Shown here: one piece after another, positions 44,110-52,510 of the stretch | How positions within the stretch are numbered: position 1 is the stretch's first letter | How the letters are laid out: every line of letters begins with the position of its first letter | Source: Paraclostridium ghonii | Lineage (GTDB): Bacteria; Bacillota; Clostridia; Peptostreptococcales; Peptostreptococcaceae | DNA: 64,000 nt | Direction: 5' to 3' (one strand) | Assembly (NCBI RefSeq): GCF_030815085.1 | Contig: NZ_JAUSWG010000015.1 | Translations under genes and position numbers: made by a program | The notes under the pieces: model-generated | Database searches by the model: none | What the model was told of the DNA's origin: nothing | Seen by the model: only the letters and a program-made list of their open reading frames with translations

Positions 44110-45225
44110 TTAAGCTTCTTTAATTATTTCTAATACAGCTCTTGAAGAGTTTATTATATCTTCTATAGCTATATACTCTTCTAATGTATGAGCATTTTTC
44201 ATACCTATCCCTAGGTTTATAGCTTTTATTCCATTTCCATTTAATACGTTAGTGTCACTTCCTCCACCTGTTGCAGCTGTATATGCATCTATTCCTAAGT
44301 TAGAGAATGCTTTTTTAGCAAGTTCTACTATTTCTGCATTATCATCCATTTTAAATGGTGCATAACATCTATTTACCTTAGCTATTACTTCTGCTCCCAT
44401 AGCTTCTCCTGCTTTTTTAAACTCTTCTACCATATGATTAGTTTGAGCTTCTAATTTAACTATTTCTAAACTTCTTGCTTCTGCAACTATTTCAAGTTCT
44501 GGCATAACTATGTTAGTAGCTATTCCTCCATTAACTATACCTATATTTGCAGTAGTTTCTTCATCTATTCTCGATAATTTCATATTTTCTATAGCTTTAG
44601 AAGCAACCATTATAGCACTTACTCCATTTTCTGGTTGTAATCCTGCATGTGCTGGTTTACCTTTTATAGTTATTTCTATTTTATCTTGAGCTGGAGCTTT
44701 TGTTATTATTTCTCCTGGAGATCCACCACTATCTAAAACGAATGCAAAATCCGCACTTACTTTAGAGTAATCTAAGTATTGAGCTCCAAATAATCCCCCT
44801 TCTTCCCATATAGAAAATACTACTTCTATATCAGCATGATCTATATTGTTTTCTTTTATAATTCTTAAAGCCTCTAATATAGCTGCTATTCCAGCTTTAT
44901 CATCAGAACCTAGAACTGTAGTTCCATCACTTTTTATTATTCCAGCAGCTTCATCTATTATAGGTTTTATACCTTCCCCTGGGCTAACTGTATCCATGTG
45001 TGAACTAAATAGCACAGTTTTACCTTCTCTATTTCCTTTTAATTTAGCTATTATGTTTCCTGTTTCTCCCCCAACTTTTGTTCCAGCTTCATCTATAAAA
45101 ACTTCACACCCTATAGCTTCTAACTTCGATACTAAAGCCTTTGCAACTTTTCCTTCTTTAGATGAAGGACTATCTATTTTTACTAATTCAATAAATTCGT
45201 CTATTAGTCTTTGTTTGTTTATCAT
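44110..45225 (-). CDS. M20-family peptidase, PepT-like
   Basis: Cytosolic metallopeptidase of 371 aa. Zinc-site motifs are FSSHMDTVSPG, LGSDDKAGIAAIL and WEEGGLFGAQYLD, and the dimerisation domain has KGKPAHAGLQPENGVSA. This matches the peptidase T-like/YqjE branch of M20; true PepT is longer (about 410 aa). It probably trims tripeptides. The ATG follows GGAGGAGATTTAAT. Confidence 0.9.
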   Translation of the reverse strand: MINKQRLIDEFIELVKIDSPSSKEGKVAKALVSKLEAIGCEVFIDEAGTKVGGETGNIIAKLKGNREGKTVLFSSHMDTVSPGEGIKPIIDEAAGIIKSDGTTVLGSDDKAGIAAILEALRIIKENNIDHADIEVVFSIWEEGGLFGAQYLDYSKVSADFAFVLDSGGSPGEIITKAPAQDKIEITIKGKPAHAGLQPENGVSAIMVASKAIENMKLSRIDEETTANIGIVNGGIATNIVMPELEIVAEARSLEIVKLEAQTNHMVEEFKKAGEAMGAEVIAKVNRCYAPFKMDDNAEIVELAKKAFSNLGIDAYTAATGGGSDTNVLNGNGIKAINLGIGMKNAHTLEEYIAIEDIINSSRAVLEIIKEA

Positions 45226-45320
45226 ATTAAATCTCCTCCTTAGTTTAATTTATATATACATTGTAGTGTATATTTTTACTTTTTTCAACTGAAAACGATA
45301 TTCCACGAGCCTGTAACAAC

Positions 45321-46421
45321 TTATTTTACAATTTTTCTAGTTCTAGAATCTACAATGCATATCCAGTATCCTAACTTATCACTTCTATCATCGCAAGGTT
45401 TATACATGTCAAAACCTGTATGCCCTTGATCAGGTTGCTCACTTTTATTTCCTGGAATTGCGTATATATAGTTTTTGCGTTTATTATACTCATCATATTG
45501 TACTCCAAATAAGTAATGTCTATATCTATATGCTTGTAAAACTATATCACTATACATGGTATAGTTTAAAGTATTTACATATCCTAAATAAGGCATTGTA
45601 TAACCACACATAGTCATTGGTGTTATTTCAATTTTCCACCATCTAGTATTATCGAAACTTTCATTTACAAATGGTTTTACCTCTTTAAACATTTTTAACC
45701 CTTTTTTTATTTGTCTAGGCATTAATAAATTTCTTGCTTTAGTTGCCTCTGCTTCTTCATATTCTATATCTTCTCTTACTTGTCTTATATCCTCAACCGG
45801 CTTACTGTATTTATTTTGTTTTTGAGTTTTATTTCTTTGACTATTAGATACATATTCTTGATTAGGCTCTCTGTATTCCTGTTCAATTTCTTCTTTTTGA
45901 TCTTCTTCATCTTCTATTTCAATATATTCTAAATACTCATATTCATATTCAGAATCTCCATCTTCTACATCAATATACTCTACTTCCTCATACTCATATT
46001 CAGAGTCTTCTACTTCTTCATATTCTCCGTATTCTTCGTTTTCAGCAAATATTAACTCCTCATAATTATCCAATTTGCTTCCTTTAAAGCCTATTAAAGG
46101 AATACTTTTTTCATATGTTAAAGCTACAGATTTAATATTTGAAGTATTTTCATCTAAACTTAAAGCAAATTCCCCTTTTCCTTGCTCGCTTAAAACTATA
46201 TTCCCTAAATCTACAATATTATAATCATCCAATATAGCAACTACCTTATATCCTTCTCTAACATATTTTAAGTTTTCTACATAAAGAGCAACCAATGATT
46301 TATCTTCTGTAACTTCAACTTTTGCAAAAGCTTTAGGTAATACCCTGTCTTTGTATCTGAAATTCATATCCTTGGCTTCTAAAATTATATAATCTCTTTT
46401 ATATTTCTTTTTAGTACTCAA
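45321..46421 (-). CDS. Uncharacterised acidic Tyr/Glu-repeat protein
   Basis: 366 aa, family not recognised. Residues 1-115 look like a beta-rich domain (YIILEAKDMNFRYKDRVLPK). Residues 119-190 are extremely acidic and Tyr-rich, with a tandem 16-aa repeat (DSEYEYEEVEYIDVED at 139-154, DSEYEYEYLEYIEIED at 156-171). After a basic Gln/Lys linker, residues 255-361 form a Trp/Tyr/Cys-containing domain ending GYWICIVDSRTRKIVK. The start is a TTG after GGGGGG. It sits next to ksgA, where B. subtilis has yabG, so a spore-surface role is conceivable but unproven. Confidence 0.8.
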   Translation of the reverse strand: MSTKKKYKRDYIILEAKDMNFRYKDRVLPKAFAKVEVTEDKSLVALYVENLKYVREGYKVVAILDDYNIVDLGNIVLSEQGKGEFALSLDENTSNIKSVALTYEKSIPLIGFKGSKLDNYEELIFAENEEYGEYEEVEDSEYEYEEVEYIDVEDGDSEYEYEYLEYIEIEDEEDQKEEIEQEYREPNQEYVSNSQRNKTQKQNKYSKPVEDIRQVREDIEYEEAEATKARNLLMPRQIKKGLKMFKEVKPFVNESFDNTRWWKIEITPMTMCGYTMPYLGYVNTLNYTMYSDIVLQAYRYRHYLFGVQYDEYNKRKNYIYAIPGNKSEQPDQGHTGFDMYKPCDDRSDKLGYWICIVDSRTRKIVK

Positions 46422-46477
46422 AGTTATCCCCCCTATAAAATATAAGTCCCTCTAAACATTATATGTTTGGACATGCA

Positions 46478-46510
46478 AAAAAGTACCTTCTATTTAGAAG
46501 GTACTTTTTT
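46478..46510. terminator. Terminator overlapping ksgA 3' end
   Basis: Near-perfect 14-bp stem aaaaagtaccttct/agaaggtacttttt with A/T runs on both sides; it contains the ksgA stop codon. Confidence 0.85.
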
Positions 46511-47359
46511 ATTTACACAATTTGCAAGATTTGCAAATTCTTCTATAGATAGAGTTTCACCTCTTCTTTTTTCATCTATATTAGCCTCTTGTAAAACTTC
46601 TCTTATTTCATCTTTATTTAAAAACCCTAATGTTCCTAATGCATTTAACAATGTCTTTCTTCTTTGTCCAAATGATGCTTTTACAGTTTTAAAGAATATC
46701 TCTTCATTATCTACAATATATTTTCTTTCTTCTCTTACATGAAGCCCTATAACCGTTGAATCAACATTTGGTTGAGGTATAAACATATGTCTAGGAGCCT
46801 TAGCAACTATCTCTGTGTCACAATAGTATTGAACTGCTACAGATAAAGCCCCGTAATCTTTAGTTCCAGGCACTGCATTCATTCTATCTGCAACTTCTTT
46901 TTGTACCATAACCACTATGTCTGTTACAGGTATGTCTTCTTCTAGAAATTTCATAACTATAGGAGTTGTAATATAATATGGAAGGTTTGCTACTAACTTA
47001 ACAGGACCTCCACTTAATTTTTCTTTTACTAGTTCTTCTACATTCACTTTTAATATGTCTTTATTAACAACTTCTATATTTTCAAATTCATTTAAAGTAT
47101 CCTTTAGTATAGGGATTAAAGTTTTGTCTATCTCTATAGCTACTACTTTATCTGCAACTTTTCCCATTTCACGAGTAAGAGTTCCAATACCTGGACCTAC
47201 TTCTATTATTTTATCTCCTTTTGAAAGTCTAGCTCCATCTAATATTCTATCTATTACATTATCATCTATTAAAAAGTTTTGACCTAATGACTTAGAAAAT
47301 TTAAACCCATGTTTATCTACTAATTCTTTGGTTTTTCCATGTGACGAAAGTCTATCCAT
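46490..47359 (-). CDS. ksgA: 16S rRNA dimethyladenosine transferase
   Basis: Dimethylates A1518 and A1519 of 16S rRNA, 289 aa. Motifs: KSLGQNFLIDDNVIDRI, VGPGIGTLTREM (SAM binding), NLPYYITTPI catalytic motif, and the C-terminal domain with SFGQRRKTLLNAL. It follows rnmV with a 28-nt gap, forming the conserved rnmV-ksgA pair. Confidence 0.98.
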   Translation of the reverse strand: MDRLSSHGKTKELVDKHGFKFSKSLGQNFLIDDNVIDRILDGARLSKGDKIIEVGPGIGTLTREMGKVADKVVAIEIDKTLIPILKDTLNEFENIEVVNKDILKVNVEELVKEKLSGGPVKLVANLPYYITTPIVMKFLEEDIPVTDIVVMVQKEVADRMNAVPGTKDYGALSVAVQYYCDTEIVAKAPRHMFIPQPNVDSTVIGLHVREERKYIVDNEEIFFKTVKASFGQRRKTLLNALGTLGFLNKDEIREVLQEANIDEKRRGETLSIEEFANLANCVNKKVPSK

Positions 47360-47387
47360 ATTTTATCTCCTTATGTTTATATTGTTT

Positions 47388-47918
47388 TTATAAAGTTTCT
47401 AAAGATTTATCAAATTCTTCTCTGCTAACTCCATAATTATTTAGCCTATTTAAAAACTGTTTTGCATTTCCGTATCCTATACCTAGTATCATACCCAGCT
47501 TATCTCTTCTATGCGATGCATCATCATTTCCTATAAGCCCATTTCTTATTAAATCTACTTGTCCGAATTCATCTCTTTTATCTGTACTTTCTGTTCTAAC
47601 TTTTTCAAGAGCTCTTCTTATACTCTCTGGAGTTGCATTCTCAATACCTATATCTCCATTTTTCTTAGCTTCTGCTCTCGGTAAAAATGCATGTTTACAT
47701 CCTGGAACTTCTGCAGCTATCTTTTTTCTTATTTTTTCTCCTGCAAAATCTGGATCAGTAAATATTATAACGCCTCTTCTATCTTGTGCTGATTTTATTC
47801 TTTCCATAACTCCCTTAGGAAATCCAAATCCACCTGTAGTTATTAATTCAGCTTCTACTGCTCTTTTTACAGCCGTTACGTCATCTCTTCCTTCTACTAC
47901 TATTATTTCCTTTATCAT
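47388..47918 (-). CDS. rnmV: Ribonuclease M5
   Basis: Toprim-domain nuclease that matures 5S rRNA, 176 aa. Toprim motifs are IVVEGRDDVTAVKRA (catalytic Glu) and IIFTDPDFAGEKIRKKI (DxD). The C-terminal domain has RRDKLGMILGIGYGNAKQFLNRLN. Its substrate, 5S rRNA, lies at the right edge of the window. ATG after AAAGGTGATTAT. Confidence 0.97.
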   Translation of the reverse strand: MIKEIIVVEGRDDVTAVKRAVEAELITTGGFGFPKGVMERIKSAQDRRGVIIFTDPDFAGEKIRKKIAAEVPGCKHAFLPRAEAKKNGDIGIENATPESIRRALEKVRTESTDKRDEFGQVDLIRNGLIGNDDASHRRDKLGMILGIGYGNAKQFLNRLNNYGVSREEFDKSLETL

Positions 47919-48030
47919 ATAATCACCTTTTCGCTCATTTTACTTAATATCTTTATATTTTAAGCGTTATGCTAAATTTTATCAAGGCTTCAAATTATAT
48001 TACTCCTTAATTAAAACTATTTTAAATAAA

Positions 48031-48070
48031 AAATTCTCTTTGCTTGAACAGCTTTGTCAGTTGCGTAAAA
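48031..48070. repeat. Short degenerate copy of dispersed intergenic repeat
   Basis: Contains tgcttgaacagctttgtcag followed by ttgcgtaaaa. It resembles condensed parts of the repeats at 59026-59236 and 63336-63495 and sits in the gap between tatD and rnmV. The similarity is short and may be coincidental. Confidence 0.35.
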
Positions 48071-48109
48071 AATGGGGTATCTAAAAATAAATATTCTTAG
48101 ACACCCCAT
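48067..48109 (-). terminator. Terminator of metG-tatD operon
   Basis: 13-bp stem atggggtatctaa/ttagacaccccat with one mismatch, followed by six T on the minus strand, 5 nt after the tatD stop. Confidence 0.85.
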
Positions 48110-48113
48110 CATA

Positions 48114-48884
48114 TTAATTTATATTAAAAAATTTCTTAGCATTTTCTTTTGTAACTTCACAAACTTTCTCGTATGAAATTCCTTTTTCTTGAGCTATTTT
48201 ATCAGCTACAAATTGAACTAAAGAAGGATCATTTCTTTTCCCTCTATGTGGCTCTGGAGCCATATATGGAGAATCTGTCTCTATAAGTAAATAATCAAGA
48301 GGTATCTCTTTAATTACTTCTCTAGTTTTTTTATTATTTTTAAATGTTACTGTTCCTGGGATAGATATTAAACATCCCATTTTTACATATTCTTTAGCAA
48401 GTTCTACATTTCCACTGTAACAATGAAGTACACATCCTATTTCTTTAGATTTTGTTTCTTTTATTATTTCAAATGTATCTCCATGTGCATCTCTATCGTG
48501 AATTATTATAGGTAACTTAAGTTCATTAGCTAGTTCTACTTGTCTTTTAAACCATTTCTTTTGAATTTCTCTAGGAGAATTATCATAATAGTAATCTAAT
48601 CCTATTTCACCTATAGCTCTTACTTTTTCATTTTCAGTAGCAAGACTTCTTAAAGTGTTAATATCATCTTCAGTCATCTCTCCTACATCATGAGGATGTA
48701 CGCCTACTGCTGCATATATAAAATCATATTTGTTTGCTAATTCTATACTACTTTTAGATGTTTCTATACATGCTCCTGGGTTTAAAACTAAATCTACACC
48801 TTTATCTTTTAATGATTTTATTAAATCTTCTCTATCTTCATCAAATCTTTCATCATTTAAATGTGCATGTGAGTCAAATAACAT
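48114..48884 (-). CDS. tatD: TatD family metal-dependent deoxyribonuclease
   Basis: TIM-barrel hydrolase, 256 aa. Metal ligands lie in LFDSHAHLND, GEIGLDYYYD, PIIIHDRDAHGD, VLHCYSG and IETDSPYMAP. The enzyme is a 3'-5' exonuclease / D-amino acyl hydrolase family member (YcfH/YabD branch). It is 12 nt downstream of metG, the same order as metS-yabD in B. subtilis, and under the same T-box. Confidence 0.95.
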   Translation of the reverse strand: MLFDSHAHLNDERFDEDREDLIKSLKDKGVDLVLNPGACIETSKSSIELANKYDFIYAAVGVHPHDVGEMTEDDINTLRSLATENEKVRAIGEIGLDYYYDNSPREIQKKWFKRQVELANELKLPIIIHDRDAHGDTFEIIKETKSKEIGCVLHCYSGNVELAKEYVKMGCLISIPGTVTFKNNKKTREVIKEIPLDYLLIETDSPYMAPEPHRGKRNDPSLVQFVADKIAQEKGISYEKVCEVTKENAKKFFNIN

Positions 48885-48896
48885 TTTGTCATCTCC

Positions 48897-50831
48897 TTAT
48901 CTAACTTCGCAACCTTCTCTAGCGCCTTGTGTAAATGGTACAACTAAATCATCTCCATTGTCTCCAGCAACTAATATCATACCTTGTGATTCAACCCCTC
49001 TTAATTTAACAGGTTTTAAATTACATACTACTGTAACTTCTTTTCCTATTAAATCTTCTGGCTTATACCATTTAGCTATTCCTGAAACTATTTGTCTTGT
49101 TTCTGGACCTATTTTTACTTGTGAAACTAAAAGTTTATCTGCTTTTGGGTGTTTTTCACAGTTTATAACTTTACCTATTCTAAGCTCAATTTTATCTAAA
49201 TCATCTATAGATATTTCTTCCTTATGCTCTAAAGGAGCTTCACCTTCTTCTTTTTTATCGCAAAATAACGCTTGTAATTCTTCCACTTCTTTTTCAACAT
49301 CTAATCTTGGGAATAATGCATTACCTTTTTCAACCTTTGTGTTTTCCTTTATTAATCCAAAAGTTTTAGTGCTTTCCCAAGTCTTTAAATTCTCATCATT
49401 TATTCCTAATTGATTATATATCTTTTTAGCAGTATCATTCATAACTGGATTTATAAGTGTTGCTACTATTCTTATAGATTCACATAAATTATATAAAACT
49501 GCATCTAGCTCATCTTTTTTAGCTTCATCTTTAGCTAAAGCCCAAGGCATAGTCTCATCTATATATTTATTAGTTCTTCTTATTAATTTCCAAGCAGATT
49601 CTAATGCTTCATGGAATTGAAGTTTATCCATTTCTATTTCAAAGTTTTCTACTGAACTTTTAGCTGTTTGTTTTAAACTTTCATCAAAATCAGTACTTAC
49701 TTTTGGCATTGGTATTATTCCATCATTATACTTTTCAACCATAGAAACAGTTCTACTTACTAAGTTTCCTAAATCATTAGCTAAGTCTGAATTTACTCTT
49801 GTTATAAAGTTTTTGTGATTGTAGCTTCCATCTTGACCAAATGCAAATTCTCTTAATAAGAAATATTTAAGAGTATCTACCCCATATCTTTCTATCATAG
49901 GTTCTGGATAAACTACATTTCCTTTGGATTTACTCATTTTATCATTATCAAATAATATCCATCCATGTCCATATACTTGTGTAGGAACTTCTTCACCTAA
50001 AGCCATAAGTATAGCTGGCCATATTATAGTATGGAATCTAGTTATTTCTTTAGCTGTTAAATGTACTGTTGCTGGCCAATATTTTTTATATTCAGAATCA
50101 TCTTCACTCATATATCCTAACGCTGTTATATAGTTACATAACGCATCTACCCAAACATATATAACGTGTTTTTCATCAAAAGGAACTTTTATTCCCCAAT
50201 CAAATGTAGTTCTAGTTACACATAAATCTTCTAATCCTTTATCTAAAAAGTTTGCAACCATTTCATTTGTTCTAGATGCTGGTAAACAGAAGTTAGGTTT
50301 AGCAAATAATTCTCTTAATTTATCTTCATATTTAGATAATTTAAAGAAATAAGCTTCTTCCTTAGCTATATAAGTTTCCCTTTTACAATCAGGACATTTA
50401 TTTCCTTCTAACAACTGAGACTCTGTCCAGAAGCTTTCACAAGGAGTACAGTATCTTCCTTCATAAGATCCTTTATATATATCGCCTTGTTCATATAACT
50501 TAGTAAATATTTTTTGTATTATAACTTCATGTCTATTTTCTGTAGTTCTTATAAAATCATCATAAGATATGTCCATTTTTTCCCATAAAGTTTTTATATC
50601 AGCTATCATTCCGTCAAGGTATTCTATTTCTGTCATTCCTTTTTCTTTAGCTTTTGTTTGTATTTTTTCTCCGTGTTCATCTGTTCCTGTTAAAAACTTT
50701 ACATCATATCCACAAAAACGCTTAAATCTTGCAATAGCATCTGCTGCAACCGTTGTGTAAGTATGCCCTATATGTAAATTCCCACTTGGGTAATATATAG
50801 GAGTTGTAACGTAAAAAGTTGGTTTTGTCAT
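48897..50831 (-). CDS. metG: Methionyl-tRNA synthetase
   Basis: Class I synthetase, 644 aa. HIGH motif is HIGHTYTT, KMSKS is in DNDKMSKSKGN, and the zinc knuckle has CTPCESF and CPDC. A C-terminal tRNA-binding (EMAP-like) domain (about residues 540-644; IDDLDKIELRIGKVINCEKHP) is present. Expression is controlled by the T-box leader directly upstream, whose specifier reads AUG. Confidence 0.98.
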   Translation of the reverse strand: MTKPTFYVTTPIYYPSGNLHIGHTYTTVAADAIARFKRFCGYDVKFLTGTDEHGEKIQTKAKEKGMTEIEYLDGMIADIKTLWEKMDISYDDFIRTTENRHEVIIQKIFTKLYEQGDIYKGSYEGRYCTPCESFWTESQLLEGNKCPDCKRETYIAKEEAYFFKLSKYEDKLRELFAKPNFCLPASRTNEMVANFLDKGLEDLCVTRTTFDWGIKVPFDEKHVIYVWVDALCNYITALGYMSEDDSEYKKYWPATVHLTAKEITRFHTIIWPAILMALGEEVPTQVYGHGWILFDNDKMSKSKGNVVYPEPMIERYGVDTLKYFLLREFAFGQDGSYNHKNFITRVNSDLANDLGNLVSRTVSMVEKYNDGIIPMPKVSTDFDESLKQTAKSSVENFEIEMDKLQFHEALESAWKLIRRTNKYIDETMPWALAKDEAKKDELDAVLYNLCESIRIVATLINPVMNDTAKKIYNQLGINDENLKTWESTKTFGLIKENTKVEKGNALFPRLDVEKEVEELQALFCDKKEEGEAPLEHKEEISIDDLDKIELRIGKVINCEKHPKADKLLVSQVKIGPETRQIVSGIAKWYKPEDLIGKEVTVVCNLKPVKLRGVESQGMILVAGDNGDDLVVPFTQGAREGCEVR

Positions 50832-50870
50832 TTATAATGCCTCCTTAGATTTATATTCTCTCTATAAAAT

Positions 50871-51130
50871 AAAAAACTCGCCTCCTATGATATACATAGG
50901 GGCGAGGTTATATTCGCGGTACCACCCTAATTACCTAAATATATAAATTTATATATTAGATATCTTAAAAGACGATAACGAGTCCATCCGTTTTATCTTA
51001 AAAATAGATTTAATCCATTATTCGGATAAAATAGCTCCAAGACCATATTCAATAACTCTTTTAACGCTAGCTTTCACCTTACCTAGCTCTCTGTAGAAAA
51101 AATTATTATTTACTCATCTCTTCATAGCTT
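50871..51130 (-). ncRNA. T-box riboswitch (Met specifier) upstream of metG
   Basis: On the minus strand the conserved T-box AGGGTGGTACCGCG is at 50915-50928, followed by a terminator stem (50877-50906, ctcgcc..cctatg) with six T at 50871-50876. Upstream, CTACAGAGAGC and AGGTAAGGTGAAAGC match stem I conserved elements. GAATATGG (specifier ATG at 51044-51046) gives a methionine specifier. Uncharged tRNA-Met would favour the antiterminator and raise metG-tatD expression. Confidence 0.93.
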
Positions 51131-51252
51131 AATTAATTATTATAATTAACATAAATTATATGTTATATTCATTGTTTTTTAAGTTTTTTTATTAACCTAT
51201 TAAGCTTAATTTTATTAAATTTACTACAGTATGTCAATGTAATTTTATAATC

Positions 51253-51275
51253 ACTTCTGAATCAAGTGCAGAAGT
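51253..51275 (-). terminator. Weak hairpin after spmB
   Basis: 7-bp stem acttctg/cagaagt just after the spmB stop, without a good T-run. It could be a weak terminator before the metG leader. Confidence 0.3.
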
Positions 51276-51279
51276 AAGT

Positions 51280-51804
51280 TTAAGTGAATAATATGTAACA
51301 TATAAATACAGCTGCTAATACCCCAGCTATGTGACTCATCATGGCACATGCTAAGGTATGTCTTGTATTTTTAATTTTTAAACTTCCAAAATATATAGCC
51401 ATTGTATAAAATATTGTTTCTGATGCTCCAACTATAGTCGCACCCATTTTTTCAACCAAATTTCCAATTCCTACTCTACCTGCAAGTTCATTGTACATTC
51501 CTAAAGCTCCACTTCCTGATAGGGGCTTTACTATTATAAGGCCTATTAACTCTTTAGGTATGCTAAATAAATCAGCTATAGGTTTAAAGATAAACTCTAA
51601 CATATCTATACCTTTCCCACTTTTAAATATTCCTATAGCTAAAAATATTCCTATTATGTACGGTAGTATACTCCATGTAGATTTTAATCCATCTATCGCT
51701 CCTTTAACAAAACTGTCATATATGTCTACACCCTTTATTTTTCCATGAACTACAATTCCTAAAATAATTATTGGTATTATAGAGTTTGAAAATAAATCAA
51801 GCAT
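51280..51804 (-). CDS. spmB: Spore maturation protein B
   Basis: Membrane protein of the nucleoside-transporter-gate (Gate) fold, 174 aa. Segments SILPYIIGIFLAIGIFKSGKGID and VKPLSGSGALGMYNELA, ASETIFYTMAIYFG are SpmB signatures. SpmA and SpmB are needed for spore core dehydration in B. subtilis and Clostridium perfringens. The start codon overlaps the spmA stop by one base. Confidence 0.95.
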   Translation of the reverse strand: MLDLFSNSIIPIIILGIVVHGKIKGVDIYDSFVKGAIDGLKSTWSILPYIIGIFLAIGIFKSGKGIDMLEFIFKPIADLFSIPKELIGLIIVKPLSGSGALGMYNELAGRVGIGNLVEKMGATIVGASETIFYTMAIYFGSLKIKNTRHTLACAMMSHIAGVLAAVFICYILFT

Positions 51805-52382
51805 TATTTATACCTCCTTCTTTGAAGGAATTTGCAGCTTGTAATTGCAATTACAGTCGACACAATTGTTGCAAATAAAGTTGATATTATTATTTCTCCA
51901 GGATTTGATGCTCCTTTATCTAGCCTTAGTTTAATCATCGTAAACGGAATAATCTGTATAGAAGAAATATTTATTACTAAAAACATAATCATATCATTTG
52001 TAGCTGTATCTTTTTTATTATTTAAAGTCTGTAGTTCCTTCATAGCTTTTAATCCAAATGCAGTTGCTCCATTTCCAGCTCCTAGCATATTTAAAACCAT
52101 ATTCATAACTATATACGACATAGCTTTGTGACCCTTTGGAATTGATGGAAATAATTTTTTTAATATGGGATATAAAATATCTCCTATTTTATTTATTAGC
52201 CCAGAATCTTTAGCTATATTCATAATCCCCATCCAAAGAGCCATTATTCCAGCTAAACTAAATGCAAATTCAATACCTTTAGATGCTTCATTTAATATAA
52301 CTTCATTTAACTGTCCTAAATTGTTGGTAAACACGCTCCCAATTATCCCAATGAAGATCATCCAAAACCATATTTTTCCCAT
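51804..52382 (-). CDS. spmA: Spore maturation protein A
   Basis: Membrane protein of 192 aa: MGKIWFWMIFIGIIGSVF, GIMALWMGIMNIAKDSGL and NMLGAGNGATAFGLKAMKEL are typical SpmA segments (Gate domain). It is translated with spmB as a coupled pair. The ATG follows AGAGGGGGAGATTACT. A mother-cell (sigma-E) promoter is expected but was not convincingly located in the 128-nt divergent gap to pncB. Confidence 0.95.
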   Translation of the reverse strand: MGKIWFWMIFIGIIGSVFTNNLGQLNEVILNEASKGIEFAFSLAGIMALWMGIMNIAKDSGLINKIGDILYPILKKLFPSIPKGHKAMSYIVMNMVLNMLGAGNGATAFGLKAMKELQTLNNKKDTATNDMIMFLVINISSIQIIPFTMIKLRLDKGASNPGEIIISTLFATIVSTVIAITSCKFLQRRRYK

Positions 52383-52510
52383 AGTAATCTCCCCCTCTTA
52401 TGAATTTTATGATAGTAAGTTGCTATATTATACTTGAAACTTATCCTATATTATGTTTTAGTATACTTATGTAATTTTTTTATATTTTTAGGGTAATAAG
52501 GAGATATATA

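Noticed and set aside
48730..49413. Plus-strand reading frame of 227 codons opposite metG and tatD
   Set aside because: It spans the junction of two well-conserved minus-strand genes, has shadow-like composition and no SD.
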